From: Kingdonia uniflora
Taxonomy: Eukaryota; Streptophyta; Magnoliopsida; Ranunculales; Circaeasteraceae
Assembly (NCBI GenBank): GCA_014058105.1
Contig: JACGCM010002894.1
Location: 1,674,001 to 1,738,000 of the forward strand
DNA: 64,000 nucleotides
Direction: 5' to 3'
Positions 1 through 15,022 of the stretch are shown piece after piece. A program made the translations under genes and the position numbers. The first letter of the stretch is position 1; each line of letters begins with the position of its first letter. The notes under the pieces were generated by a model, which saw nothing but the letters and a program-made list of their open reading frames with translations, was not told the DNA's origin and did no database searches.

Positions 1-1482
1 TTGAATTTGGATTCGGATCGGGGGATTGTTGAAGATACTCTCGGGAAATCAATACCTTCTCCGTTAATCTTGTCTCTATGTGCGTAATTTTGTCACTCAA
101 GTCTACTGCAGATAAACATCATTGTTTACTTTGTGCCTTCGTCGCCCACACCACCACCTCATTTTCAACTAAACATCGCCCCCTCCAGTTATAATTAACT
201 CTACATCCTAACACTCCATTCACACCTTGTAAACAATGGCCTCTAATGGGTATCATCAATGCCTGAGTCTATGACACCATGACAAATTATCATTGCTAAA
301 CATTGCCTTTTATCGCCTATTCCACGTATTTAACACCCAACTGCAGATTAGTCCAAATATCCCCTTTTAATGATTGCCCTTTATAACCCACCATGTACCT
401 ACAGCGTTCCCAAATCTTTTCATTACACATTCCAAGAATGTGACTTCAACCCAATGTGCAATCTTGTTACCAATCCTCAACTCTTCAAAGTAGATTTAAA
501 TATATCGTTGGCAATAGAAAAACCAATAAAAGGATTAGAAAAATGGTCAGGCCAAATAGCTGAAACCATCCTTGGCATCCCACAACCCATAAAACCACAC
601 CTCACTTGTTTGAGAATTCACCACATATGGTAATTCACAAAAGCACTAGCCCACAATATCATTCACCCCCCACCAAACATCCTAAAAAAGAACATTTCAA
701 AGAACTTAAACAGATCTATCCATGAAAATATCTTCTAAAAACCTTGCAAACTCCCTCTTAACTCAACAAATGATAGGTTGAGACAACTATGCATTATGGT
801 ATCCCCTTGATGTTTGTACATGTGAAAATTTTGTGAACATCCAACTTTTTATTCACGCATCACCTTACATAAAACATTTCCTCTACCCACCACCATTCCT
901 ATTAGGGTTTCCTATTTTGTGAAGACCCCTTAGTCTATAAAAGAGATCCTAGTTTTAGGTTTTAATTAAATTGGCGATTGAGAGAATTAGTGGACGGTGT
1001 TAGGGATTTCGAAATTAATTAACTTAGTGTTTTTATTCAGTTTTCGAGTTCTACTTGTTACTTATTGGGCTTCATCAAAAGCCTTGCTTCCGCAGCTTTA
1101 ACCCTACCACCTTATGTGGAGTTAAATAGCTCCAAATGAGTTCAACCATACTCAGACATCCCAATACCCCATTTCCAGGAAGCTCGCATCAAGCTCCCCC
1201 AACCTGAACAGCCAAATCCACTGCCCACAACAAATTATCCAGACCAATACTATTTCACCCACAAGTCTCAATAAATTCAGCGAACATGACCTCAAATTAC
1301 TTGGATGAAACTAAATTATGACGGATGGTCATCATAGGTTGATCAGAAAACACCATCAGACAACTCGCTACAGTATTTCTGAGTGGTCTCATATTCTACT
1401 ATCATTACCCCTATCCAAATCTAAAACTTCCATATAACTTCACTATGATTTCTACCATTTACAAGGGAATAGTGCAGCAAAA

Positions 1483-1586
1483 CGTGTGACAAAGTAGATC
1501 ATGCTATTCTCATTTCCCCCTCTCTATCTATAATCGTGTGACAAAGTAGATCATGCTATTCTCATTTTTCCCTCTCTATCTATAAT
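1483..1586. repeat. 52-bp tandem duplication
   Basis: Two nearly identical copies start at 1483 and 1535 (both begin CGTGTGACAAAGTAGATC). They differ mainly in a short pyrimidine run. This looks like a simple recent duplication. Confidence 0.85.
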
Positions 1587-1908
1587 CTAAGTTTCTTAGA
1601 ACTAAATGCAACTATGTATTCTGTAATTTAGAGCAGTACCCACTCCCCTCCCTCCCTAATAGAAATCCTATCTTTAAATAAATTATCCCCACTTAACCAC
1701 CCCCAATGAGGTGTTATCTATAATATAAGTATCTTAAAGCTAAATGCAACTCTCTACCCTGTATTTGGAGTAGTACCCACTCCCCGCCCTCCCAACTAGA
1801 AATCCTATATTTAAATAAATTGACGATTTCAATTTGAGGGAAAAAAAACGTCACAACCCCACTCTTTGCACACCCATATTATCCCCACTTAACCACCCCC
1901 AATGAGGT
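1574..1908. repeat. Diverged tandem duplication, about 140-190 bp units
   Basis: The unit at about 1574-1713 and the unit at about 1715-1908 share TCTATAAT...CTAAATGCAACT, an internal run of CCCACTCCCC and the ending TTAACCACCCCCAATGAGG. The second unit carries about 56 extra bases before its last block. Confidence 0.7.
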
Positions 1909-2167
1909 GCTAGGCCTCGATGACAAGTATAATAAAATATCATCTCAAAACCAATTGGCAATGAGAATAGTAGCCCCAAGATGTTAGATTTTGAGGTGCA
2001 ATAGTTTACGTGCCCGATGCAAGACTATGGACCTCAAGCGGAATATGATCTTAATGACATTGGGTTAAACCACTGGTGCAACCGTCAGCACCATCTCTCA
2101 ACCCTCCTAAAATGTATCCTTAGTTCATTGGTTGAAATGTAACCGGAAACTTCATAATGCAACTTTA

Positions 2168-3735
<1,568 letters not shown>

Positions 3736-6700
3736 ATGGCGAAACCAAAACCTAATTTCTCAAAACAGAACCACAATTCAAAGAAGAAATTCAAGAAGAA
3801 GATGAAGAAGACCTCTTCGACTCCCAAACAAAACCCTAATAGGATACCTTTGGGTATCAACAAACACCAAAAGGTGAAGAAGAAGGTAGACGATGAGAAA
3901 CCAACAACAACAACAACAGCAACTACAACTAAAACTAAGAAAGTTGAGAAAGAAGAAGTTAGTTTCATTGTTTCTTCTGGTCCTCTCTCGGCATCACAGC
4001 AACTTAGTTTCTTTCTCAATCAGTTTCAATCTGGGACTGGTCTTAAGCTTTCTTCGCTCGAGTTGGAATCATATAAAGGTGCTTTTTTTGTCAGTTTTGT
4101 GTGTATTTTAGGGTTAAATTTGTTCCCATTTAGTTAGTTTATGTGTAGTTATCATTGGGTGTTCAGTGATATTGGGTTTTTGAGGTTTGCTTTGATGAAT
4201 TAAGGGACTAATAGGAGCATTTAGTACAATTGTAGGCTCACCGGAGAAGGCGAAAACCCGTTTTGATAGGCAGATATAAAAGCTTAAAAACCTGGATTTT
4301 TTTTAATGTAGGGGCTAAGTAGAGATAAGTTAAGTTTGAGCAAGGTCGCAGTGTCACAGGCTTTTGTATTTAGGTTTGGCGTAACTGCAAGGTGTCCAGG
4401 CATGCAGGCTAAGAAGTAAGAGGGCTTGAATTGGAAAGAATGTATTTTTTTAATGCCTACTGGAATGAGTCCATTCTGTTAAGATAGATAGTCCCACATC
4501 GGGTATTCAAGCCTTGCACCTCAATAATATAATATCCTAGGGCTACAATTGGTGATTTTGAGATGGAACCTCCAGTTCTAATACATTCATTGTTTTGTAA
4601 TACCGTTTTTATATGTTCTTGCGTCAATACCATTGTAGATGTTCTAATGTGTTTCTAAGGACTGAACTTAATCTGCAGTTCTAGAAACTGGTTATGCCTA
4701 CATTGGTCATTCTAAGTGTGTTATTTTGGGTCACTAAATTGACACGAGAATCAACTATGGCACAATTTTAGTAATATTTGGGATACAAGATAAAATGGAC
4801 ATATTGCGCTTGATATATATTAGGGTAGCTAAGTAGTCATTCGGGTATTTGTTTCAAGTTTCGATCGGATCAAATTCCTGCAAGTTACAAAGACTTCCTT
4901 CCCCCATTCCACTTGTTACAACTTATAGAGACACTAACATCTTCTCGCGGCTTCTCCTTCATCTTCTAAAGTTCTAATATCCTCATGTTTCATTCTTACC
5001 ACCCAACTACCCATAATACTGTTAAAGGAGAACCCGCCAAGCTGCCACATTTCCTCACATTGACCGGCAATTTCTCACTCAAATTGTCATCCTCATTTTC
5101 TTAAGGGAAACAAGATGCTATATTTGTAATCCACAATCGAATTAGAGACTACCTTAAACGAAGAACACGAGATTTGGTGGGTTAAATTTCCCAAGAAGAG
5201 CTTTTATTGCTCAATTGATTTGATTACAATGAATTACTCTTCCAAAACCTTAAGTTATCAATTACAACTTGGATCTCTAGATCTCCCTTCACATTGCCTA
5301 GCCTTGCCCTTTAATAGGTTACAAGTTTTCTAGTTATAATGTAAGACTAAATTGCCCTTAAAGCGACCTAAAAATAGAAGTAGTCGTGGCTCTGTTCGAA
5401 CAGAAAACTCATAACATGCTATGTTTGAACAGACCTCAAGTCGTTCGAACGACTCCCTCTGTTAGAACAGACCTCAAGTCGTTCAAACGACTCCAAATCT
5501 CGTTCGAATGACTTTGGCAAATTTGCCTAAAATCTGGACAAGTTCGTTTGGCTTGACCTTGCGCCTTCCCGTTCAAACGGCTTCAAGTCTCGTTCGAACG
5601 ACTTGATGTCTTTTGAAGGGGTTTAATGTTTAGATCCTCCTGGATCATGGTCCCCCCCTTTAAGAGTCTTGAGCTTCTGCTCAGGCTAAAACTGGAGATG
5701 AGGGAAAGTCGCCGTCTCCATTTCCCTGTTGTACCACTTTGACTTGCTAGGTAGTTGACCTTTATTCCCAACTCTGAACGACTCGATACCTCCTCGTCTT
5801 GTAGTAGTAACCTTCATCTCTAGAATACTATCCTCTTACAACGGATCTTCTCTTTCCATTCATAATTCATCAACTGACGGTAGGCGAGGGTCGATAGTAG
5901 AGTCTTCATCTAGGAGTTTCAAATGTTCAGCATTAATCACCAAATACATCATTATAAATGGTGGCAAATCTAATTGGAATGCGTTGTCACCAATCTTCTT
6001 GAGTATAGTAAATGAAACATAACGGATAGGCTTGAGCTTCTTACCTTATCCCATTAGTCGTTTCTTACCCAAATGCAACCAAACTAGATCGCCGTCTTGA
6101 AAAGTACATTCAACCTGATGCTTGTTGTGTCGAGTCTTATACTTCGTTTGAGTCTTCTTAAATTGTTCTTCAACCACCTCATGAACCTTATCTTCTTAAT
6201 GAAAAGTTCAGCTTTAACTTGTTCCTCTTCCTCCTTCCCTGTCATCTTCGTATCACCAAGACTAAAGGCCATAATATCAAAGGGATTTTGAGGCAAGTAC
6301 CCAAGACAAACTTCAAACGGAGATTTTAAAGTGGAACTATGAATCGCCCGGTTAAAAGCAAACTGAAGATACGGTAAACTCTCATCCCAAGTCTTAGGAT
6401 GCTTAGAATGGAATCCCCGTAATAAATGAGCCAAAGTGCGATTGATTACATCTGTTTGCCCGTCAGTTTGCGGATGAAACACAATATTTCTCTTTGACTA
6501 CCTCTGTTTGCCTGTCAGTTTGCGGATGAAACGCAGTATTTCTCTTCAACTTAGTGTCAATCATCCCCCATAACGGATTTCCAGAAATGCCCCAAAAAAT
6601 TGCAATTCCTATCAGAAATAATATAAGAAAACCCAAAATACCTTTAAACGTCTTTGAAAATTAAACGCGTTGCTCCTTCCTCGGCAATCGTCTTCTGTCA

Positions 6701-9700
6701 TGGAATAAGAACTATCATCTTGCTGAATTGATCTACCACCACAAACAATAATCATTCTTACACTTGGTCATGGGCAAACCACCCATAAAACCCATTGATA
6801 TGCTCTCCCAAGGCCAGCTAGGATGGTAAGTACAGTCCCAACTTACGATTGGAAGGCTTCAATGTGCTGCATATAATCCAACCACGAACAATACGAGCAG
6901 CATCCACCTGCATCTTCGGCCAAGAAACATAACGCCGCAAATTCAAAAGAGTCTTCTCAACCTTGAAATGACCTGCAACCCGGGAACAACGAGCTTCTCA
7001 AATCTAATGCAAACGGTCTCCACACTCAGGAATACATGGTAGAGTTCCCCTGTAAATCAAACCATCCTTCAATTCATACTCACATGTCTTGCCTTGAGCA
7101 ACTTCTGGTGAATCACACTGAATTTTTTGTTATCGTCATACCCTGTAACATACTCAGACGGAACAATAGGCTATAGGTTGTATTTGCATAGCTACCAACA
7201 AAGCTGAAATAGTTGGTAATGGGGGTCGAGATAGTATGTCAGCTATTTTGTTGTTCACTCCCTTCTTATATTTAACAATCAAAGTGAATTGTTGTAGATA
7301 CGACATTCACTTCATATGATGAGCTTGATGTAGCTTGGACTGCATAGATAAAAATTGTAACGGTTTGTGATCGGAATGTACAACAACCTCCTCCTTCAAC
7401 TTCCCCATTTCGGTTTGTTGCTTAGAAGACATTGTCATAGTAGATTACACTTTAGCTGACGTACCCTCTTGAACCGGTCGCACCAATAACACAAACTTGC
7501 CACTCGCATTGACCAAGCTTTTCACATGAGTCGTCGTTACTAAATTATCCGTTGTGACATGCTCCTTACAAGCATAAATATGGAACTCTTTTCCCTTATT
7601 CACAAGACGATACTTGCAAGCTCTACGGTAATGAATCACATCTCGGTCCCAAAGATAAGGGCTACCCAAAATGACTTGACACACATCCAAAGAAGCCACC
7701 TTACACGTCACCTCGTCAATAAACATTTCAGTGATCGCAAACTTGAACGTACACTGCTTCGTAATCTTCAACTCTGCGTCTTTCTAAATCCACCCCAAAC
7801 CTTGCGGCTTAGGATGAGTCGTAGACCATAGTATTCAAACCCATCTTCTTCACCAACGCCTCAGAAATCAAGTTTTTTTGACTACCTAGATCAATGATGG
7901 CATTTACTAAGCTCTGTTTCACCTGAATACTAACATGAAAAAGTTTTTCCCGACTCGCCTCCTCGGTAGCCATAATTTGTTAAAACATAAGAGCAAATTT
8001 AAGATTTGGTTTATTTAAATCCAGGAGGTTAACAACCGTTGCGGCTAGTGCATGTTTCTCTTTCTTGCTCTCCTCCTTCGGCTTAAGCTCCGGGTGAAGT
8101 TTTCAACATTTATCTGAAATATACCCACTCGCCTTACAATAACTGCAATAATTCCCCTTGGAAGAAGACTCTCTCCCTTGGACTCTCCCTTATATTCACT
8201 CTTTTAACCAGACTTGTTATTGTCATATTTATTGTCACTTTTCAAGTACTTGTCTTCAATGGCAATCGCCTTCACGATCGCGTCTTCGATATTCGCCACA
8301 TTAAAGAGTTTCAACTCCCCTCTAATGGACTCTAACAAGCCACCCGTGCACTTCATAAACACCTCATACTTGTCCACATTGATGTCTAAAACCAAAGTTT
8401 GGTTATGAAACTCCATAGTGTACTCTTGTACTGATTGCCCATGTTTTTAGCGCAAATAATGCCATTTAAACCATCTTTCCTGCTCGTACCCAATTGAATA
8501 GAACTGCTTCTTAACCAACACTTTAATTCTTTCCAACTCAAATTTTCTACGATGTGGCGTTTCTTATAAGATTTCCACCATTTGAGTGCATGACTTGCGA
8601 ATTTCACTGTTAAAAAATAGATTTTCTGAGCATTCGAATATTCATATACTGAAAAATAAGTCTCTAACCTATCTATCAAGTTATCCAATTTTTCAGCATC
8701 GATCGACTCGTCGAATACTGGAATTTCAATTTTAAAATCAATACGAAGATTCGGCATCGATTGACCCGTCGAATAGGATTCATAGACTTACTAATAACCG
8801 ATTTTTCTTTCACGGATTCGGCATCACTAGAATCTCCATTTTCTTCCTCATTACTTTCATTTTTTTCTCCTCCTCGACTTCTTTATTTGCCTTGCAATCT
8901 TTCCGCTTCGTCGAAGTGGACGCCTTAGAGAGGTTCGCGAGAGCTAACTGTTCTACTAACTCCCCTAGGGGTAGTAGTTAGGTTAAAAATTTAATTTATT
9001 CATGTTCTTCTTCGAGTTATGTTTTATGTGAATCTTCAACGGACTCACAAGTATCTCATTGGTTTGCTTGAGTCGGTCACGTGTAGAGACCTTGAACCAA
9101 CAGCCCCCCGAGAATCGTAACTCCAAGCTCTACTATCACTTAATCCACAATCGAATTAGAGACTACCTTAAACGAAGAATTAACGAAGAGCACAATATTT
9201 GGTGGGTTAAATTTCCCAAGAAGAATTTTTTATTGCTCAATTGATTTGATTACAATGAATTACTCTTCCAAAACCTTAAGTTATCAATTACAAAATCTCC
9301 TTTCACATTGCCTAGCCTTGCCCTTTAATAGGTTACAAGTTTCGTAGTTACAATGTATGACTAAATTGCCCTTAAAACGACCTAAAAATAGAAGTAGTCG
9401 CGACTTTGTTCGAACAGAAGATTCAGAATAAGCTCTGTTCGAACAAAACATTTCTCTGTTCGACAAAAGACTCATAACAGGCTCTATTCGAACAGTCCTC
9501 AAGTCGTTCGAACGACTCCAAATCTCATTCGAGCGACTTTGGCAAATTTGCCTTAAATCTGGACCAGTTCGTTTGACTTGACCTTGCTCTTTTTAGTTCG
9601 AACGACTTGGCGTCTTTTGGAGGGATTTAGTGTTTAGATCCTTGTGGATCAATATGATACCTTACTTACACAAGGAGGCCAAATGCTACAAAAGTATGCG

Positions 9701-11832
9701 CAAAACACACACACAAGGCATATCAATATCGGAGTAAAAAATTAAGAAAGAACAAAAGAAACTAATTTTACCATATTTAAAAGAAATAAATAAACTAAAT
9801 AGACTAAAGAAAAGAACAAAAACATCTTTTAAAGAAACGCAAATGATGCTTCACATTTTCTTCTTCTTTTGTTTTCCTTCAGAGTTTTTCCTTGCTTTTT
9901 TTTTTCTCGCAAAACATTATATTGAGTGGCAAATGACGATGAATGAATATCTCTGACTTTTTCCGTGGGATTTTGAGATGTGCAGATTCCTGCATTTTAA
10001 AACTATCTGACAGCCTTGGTCAAGATGCTGGAGATCTCAGCGAGCATATAAAGTCCGCTTTTGGATCATCATGGAAAGAAGAGTTATGTGAACCAAAATT
10101 TGTAGATGGAAAAATAGATCCAGGTAGTCCAGCGGTTCTTGTTATCAGTACATCTGCCTTGAGATCATTGGAGCTTTTCCGGTACTCTTGCCCCATACTT
10201 TAAATACCAGGAGACATTGATTTTATTTTCTTCAGAATTATTTGATTATCATTCTGTTTAGTAGCATCAAGGTGTATACTGTTGTTATCCATTAGGTCTT
10301 TACGGCCATTGACAGCTGAATGTCGTGCTGCAAAGCTATTTGCGAAACACATGAAGATCGAAGAGCAGGTATTATTTTTGAAACGCGTTGCATGAAGCGA
10401 ACATATTACTGCTTATATTTTACAATAGACCATAAATTTTTGTACCAGCTTATGACTATGTCCATGTAATAGGTCTTTCGACCTAGGTTGTCAGTTCATA
10501 TCATTATAGTAACATCAAAATAACTTTTGCGTTTATTATTATCGTTTGAATGAAGAGATGTTATGTAGTAACATATCCTTGGGTCAAAGATCCAACAAAA
10601 AGGTTACAATGCACAAAGGGGAAACACTACCCGAGAGACATGTCTAAAAAATTCTCAACCTGCTATCACCATCAGAGTATAAGAAGATGATAAGACTCTA
10701 TCCAGTCCGGCACTATGATATGTTTAAAAATGGGTTTTTGACGTCCACGTAGGATGGTTACTGGATCAGTGATGTATGACACCAAATAACACAACAATGA
10801 CTGCAAAACTTAACTTATGAAACGATTTCCTGTTTCAAAGAATAAAACATACCGATATACCATGTGATTGTCCTTTTCAGATGTAGATGACATGAGGTTT
10901 ATTTCAACTTCCATCGTTATATTGTGGATCAGCTTTGATATATGCTTATGTTTGTTTTTTCATCTGATGCAGGTATCAGCACTAAAAAGTCGTGTAAATA
11001 TTGCTAGTGGGACGCCAAGCAGGTGAGGAAAATAATCTTCTTTCAGGACTTGATCATATCTTTATGGTTCTTTAGCTATTATTTTTCTCTCTTTCAATTT
11101 CTTATCGAGTTTTAGTTGATATCTAGCATACAAGTTTTGCCATTTATCTCGGCTTTGTAGTCGGAGATAACTATGTCTCAATTTATCAAATAGTTTTGTC
11201 TTACTGTACAGCAATCACCCGTACCGCATTGTCTAACGAACTAAAATGGTACTCTATGCTAGCTTACTTCTCACTTTTTTGTACCTATCTTATAAATTAA
11301 CAAGTTAATAATTAATATTTCTGTTTATAGACTTCCATAATTTCAAATGTTTACTTGAATTATTGCTAGGCTGATACTGCAGTGCAGGTTTTACTAATTT
11401 TTTGACCTTGAGATTAACAGTGAAACTTATTTTTAAAATGAATTCACCTCATTGTTTGTCTTCCAAATAATTGGTTGTTATTCCTTGGTGTTTGCAGGAT
11501 AAATAAGTTAATCGACATGGATGCACTGAGGATTTCGCGGCTAAAGCTGCTGGTGTTTGACATGCACACAGATGCCAAGGGTTACTCTTTGCTTAGTCTT
11601 CCACAAGTCAGGTTAGCTGCTGAACTCCGCCTAAACTGTTTCACTTTCCCCATTTACCCCATGTTACTCTTTCTCTGATTTCATATTTTACTTCTGCAGT
11701 GATGAGTTTTGGGAATTGTACAAGACCCAGTTTCACCATCGTCTGGTTCAGGGCAATATGCGTATTTGTCTCTACGGCCCCATAACTGAAAGAAAAAAGA
11801 GGAAGAATGCCGTTACAGAGGATGATAATTAG
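3736..11832 (+). CDS. CMSS1: CMSS1/Cms1-like ribosomal small-subunit factor, six exons
   Basis: Spliced CDS: 3736-4078, 9986-10181, 10296-10368, 10973-11022, 11498-11611 and 11700-11832. This gives 909 nt, 302 aa, with every junction GT-AG and in phase. The protein matches the Cms1/CMSS1 family, a nucleolar factor associated with the U3-containing 90S pre-ribosome (family members are about 280-300 aa). Residues 1-75 are lysine-rich and low in complexity, like a nucleolar localisation tail. Then come LSSLELESYKD at about 105-115, the family block GSPAVLVISTSALRSLELFR at 161-180, AAKLFAKHMKIEEQ at about 191-204, the G-T-P-S-R-I-N-K-L-I stretch near 215-226, and a basic C-terminus ERKKRKN. The start is the first ATG after in-frame stops. 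Intron 1 is 5,907 bp and is enlarged by an antisense gypsy element; the other introns are 88-604 bp. The family call is firm; function is by family only. Confidence 0.9.
5127..5647 (-). repeat. 3' LTR of gypsy element 1
   Basis: On the minus strand it starts TGATCC and ends GGATTA. It is homologous over its length to the LTR at 9141-9651. It contains several GTTCGAAC-centred palindromes. A polypurine tract (AAAGGGGGGACCA) lies immediately upstream in element sense. Confidence 0.85.
5740..7000 (-). pseudogene. Gypsy integrase and C-terminal tail, broken
   Basis: The clearest piece is the frame at 6084-6482, with the integrase-core signature HPQTDGQTDVINRTL and the following NRAIHSSTLKSPFEV motif of Ty3/gypsy integrases. 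Upstream in element sense (about 6750-6850) is the typical PWESISM-FMGGLPM block. Downstream (about 5850-6080) is the post-integrase block GDLVWLHLGKKRL...FQLDLPP...INAEHLKLL. At least three frame changes separate these parts. It is a decayed retroelement protein with no host role. Confidence 0.85.
7200..7771 (-). pseudogene. Gypsy retropepsin-like protease joined to RNase-H end
   Basis: The frame 7445-7771 shows the distal half of a gypsy gag-pol protease (DVCQVILGSPYLWDRD). It runs into LVRPVQEGTS, then after a stop into STMTMS..QQTEMGKLKEEVVV, and then HSDHKPLQFLSMQSKL and LIVKYKKGVNNKIAD-LSR, which is the end of the RNase H domain. The whole reverse-transcriptase core expected between protease and RNase H is missing, so this is an internal deletion junction. 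Confidence 0.75.
8105..8757 (-). pseudogene. Gypsy gag with degenerate zinc knuckle
   Basis: Frame 8386-8757 resembles the retrotransposon gag domain (IDRLETYFSVYEYSNAQK, then FASHALKWWKSYKKR). It continues in another frame at 8204-8416 (EFHNQTLVLDINVDKYEVFM). A zinc-knuckle remnant with spacing C-x2-C-x9-C and no histidine is seen at about 8110-8170. Gag packages element RNA. This copy has at least two frame breaks. Confidence 0.75.
9141..9651 (-). repeat. 5' LTR of gypsy element 1
   Basis: Partner of the LTR at 5127-5647, slightly shorter through small deletions. The adjacent primer-binding region (9125-9140 on the minus strand) is decayed compared with the TGGTATCAGA seen in the related element at 18108. 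Confidence 0.8.
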
Positions 11833-14800
11833 TTGACTAGGCTACCTTCTTCTTCTTCTTCTTCTTTTTCTTTCCATTTGTTGATGTGTAGTAAGGCTAA
11901 TAGATGTATTCCGGATGTCTTGGTCAAAACTAATAGGAAATTTTAGCTAAAACCCCCAACTGACCCCACATTCCTTGAAATCCCACAATAGACCTATTTT
12001 TGTCTGAAAACCAAGTCAAATTATTTGACCGAAAAGGACTTTGGTTGACTTGGTGTAAATACTAACATACCCTTATAAACAAACAAAAAATCTTTTGCTC
12101 TAATTTTGTGTTTGCAATTTGTCTCTGCCCCAAAATGAATACGAAGTCATAACAAAATATTCTAAACAATTTTGGACTTGATTAAAAAGGGATTGAGTTG
12201 TGTATTTATCTCCCATTGTATATGTTTACATTTATGAGTTTAAATTTGATGCGTATTTCGGAGAAAGAAAAAAAAGGTATAGTTGGGTTTTAAATTAAGT
12301 AGATCTGGTCAACTGGAGTCATTATTGGTCAAATAGGTTTGAGTGGGTTTTCATGCCAAAATGAGGTTTACTGTCAAATATCAAGTAATATAGGAATTGC
12401 AAGTCTATGTTATATAATATGGGGGGTTTTGTCCAATTTTCTTAGACTAATATTTGTTTACTTGTGAAGTAGAGTTCAAGAACTTGTTATGTTGAGGGCT
12501 AGTACTACATGTGGCTCGCGACGGTGAATACGTCGACGCGCCTTCGGCGCTATATTTGATGCGTAGACATGTGTTCGTTCGACAACGCAACAAGTATGTT
12601 GGCACGCCTTCAGTGCTATGATTAAACAACTTATGTTTATTGTATTTTAGCGCTTTAGTTTAATGCTTAAAGAGTATGTGTCATTGACCCTACATTTGCG
12701 GAGTTTTATAACATCTTTGATATAAGTTAAACATATTAACCATATTCTTATATAATACGCTATTATTGGCAGCTCGCAGCATAACATCTTTTTATATCAG
12801 TTGTTCCACTCCTGGTTGCTCTTTTTAGAGTAAAACTATCTTAAAGTTTTTCTATTCATCAAAGGTTTCCATTAGCATCGAATTATTTTGCGACACTAAT
12901 TTATATATAAATTATTACTTAGTATCATCAGCAATAGTCCAAGATAAAATCTATGAAAACTGGTAACACTAAATGATTTCATCATTCAACCAAAACGCCA
13001 TATAAAATTATGACTTCCATGAGTTATCTTCCAAAAATAACATAAAGAAACAAACAATTATGTGTGAACTTGTTAACACATTTTTGATATCATAATACAC
13101 CAGAGACATGTTTAATTTCCACAAATTACATAAACTTATGCAAGCCTTCATTATTGTCATTACAAATTTTACATCTCCTCCATGGTAAAAAAAAACCCTA
13201 ATGATCCACCAATGGTATTTTATTGAAAGAAATTCTAGCAATGTCCCATTACAACGTTGACTCCCTTAACACCATTATAAACACCAGTCTCCCTTTCATT
13301 ATGCTCGGAGTCTTTCCATCTACAAAAAAATAAAATAAAATAACGTAAATGAATAAAAGGGTGAAAGACTCTAGATTGCTATATCATCATACACAAAACT
13401 TACTAATTAGAAATCCAAAAACCAAATAAATAACAACTTTCATATCTGTACCTATATTTGAGAAACTGCATGAGGCACTACAAAGATACAAAAATATATG
13501 ATGTAACTGTTAAAACAAAAAAATGTGACTTGTCCTGGGATAAAAAACACCATTCCCAATCAAGAAACATAATTACATGAAAAAATCAAAAATGCTTCCA
13601 AGAAAGGAAAAAAAAAACATGACTACATAGTGAAATTAAGTGGGGGTACCTTACATACAAAAATAATTAGTTTGTTCAGCTGATTAATAATACTCCTGGT
13701 CATGATTTTCAATTTCTTGTTATAGCGTCTACTACGACCATAGAAGGTAATTGCCTCTTTTATGTGCAAATGTTATTAATTGTGTTTCCATCTATACTTA
13801 TTGTACTTACTCTAACTATCCCAGCTTGATAAAAGAAGATCCAGAGCTACAATACCTTTTAAATAATCGTGCTTTGGGAAACCTAATTTCATAAGCAGAT
13901 TTGTGGATAGTGAGACTGAATATTTGAGGTTCAGAAGCTGATTTTGTTTTTTCCCTTTTCTGGTTTTGCCTTTTGTTGGCCTCTTTGCCTGGCTTGTAGG
14001 CAAGGTTACCTTTGTTTATTGGCAATAAAATTTATAAACTTTTTACGGGAAAAAATGTAATTGCATGACCATAAATAACAGTTTATTCTCTTTTTACATG
14101 TATTCAGATTATTGTGTTAGTAAGCTAATTATGGTAATTCATTATGTTATATTTATGGGAGAGAAAACTAGTTGAATATTGCCCTAGTGTTGGAGCAATT
14201 ATCTAGTAGTCAGAGCTTGTTATGATGATTTTGCAAGCGCAACTTTGGTAGCGCTTAAGATTTTTTATTGAGCTGAAATGCAAGGATTTGGTCTCATGGA
14301 GCATCAGAAATAGGGCAATGACCATAAATGGGTGTGAAGAGTAAGATATGCAACTATTCTCATTTATGTTATGATGTGCTCATATCCTAGAAGATATTTT
14401 GTTATGTTGTAGCATTATCGCCCACATATCCTGTTATAGCCACAACTGTGTATTCAAATTGATTTTGTGCTTATGTTGATTAATCTTTGCCTTCCTCCTA
14501 CTTTTTCAATCACTTTACAGGATGAAGCAGCTTAAAAAATATATTCACCTAACAAAGAAAGAAAGAAAGAAAGGATTCACAGGGTATCTGTTTCTCTAAA
14601 AGATCAATATTGTTAGTCGAGGCTCTTTCTTGTTGAAGATTTATATCTAAAAATGTACTATCTCGCATTTTTTGTATTTTCATTGAATGGGTTACATCAA
14701 ACCAATGTCTTGCATATATAAATCGTTAATGAAAGGTCCCCTGCCTAACTAATATAGAGAACAACATAGGAAAAGGAGAAGAAAAGATGAAGACAATGAG

Positions 14801-15022
14801 ATAACGGTCAGAAATGGCTAATACAAAAGTTTATGGTGATTTTACTCTCATACTTGAGAAAGTACAAATCTATTCAACATACATAAATCAATGATCACAT
14901 GGATACTTTGAATCTTTTATGTGATGCAGAGGAAGTAAGCATGTGTGATAAGATACTAAATAAAAAAATTAAGCTTTAGAGCATGAGAAACAGGTAGAAA
15001 AATGGGATAATATATATTATAC
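11833..15022. other. Intergenic region downstream of CMSS1
   Basis: No gene can be supported. The first few hundred bases include the CMSS1 3' UTR (a CTT repeat at about 11850-11870). The rest is AT-rich. Two overlapping minus-strand frames at 13812-14025 are lysine-rich but match no family I know. An imprecise repeat with the word CGCCTTCGGCGCTAT/CGCCTTCAGTGCTAT occurs at 12538-12620. Confidence 0.45.

Larger units (their letters stand above)
5127..9651 (-). mobile_element. Degenerate Ty3/gypsy LTR retrotransposon lacking RT, in CMSS1 intron 1
   Basis: A 4.5-kb element lies antisense to its host gene. It is bounded by LTRs at 5127-5647 and 9141-9651 and flanked by a near-perfect 5-bp duplication (ATTTG at 5122-5126, ATATG at 9652-9656). 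Read on the minus strand, the order is 5' LTR, gag, protease, a short RNase-H-like end, integrase, C-terminal tail, polypurine tract AAAGGGGGGACCA, 3' LTR. Protease-integrase order is that of Ty3/gypsy. All frames are broken by stops and shifts. The reverse transcriptase core is absent: the protease tail at about 7445 is followed almost at once by RNase-H-type sequence (HSDHKPLQ) at about 7380. The element can only move by help from another one, and probably not at all now. Confidence 0.85.

Noticed and set aside
370..633. 87-codon frame near the left edge, considered as exon 2 of the Rab gene or a small gene
   Set aside because: It is on the plus strand, opposite to the Rab gene, and contains no GTPase or other recognisable motif.
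13812..14025. Two lysine-rich minus-strand frames, with a vague resemblance to a histone or ribosomal tail
   Set aside because: No diagnostic motif could be aligned with confidence in either frame, and no start context or neighbouring exons support a gene.
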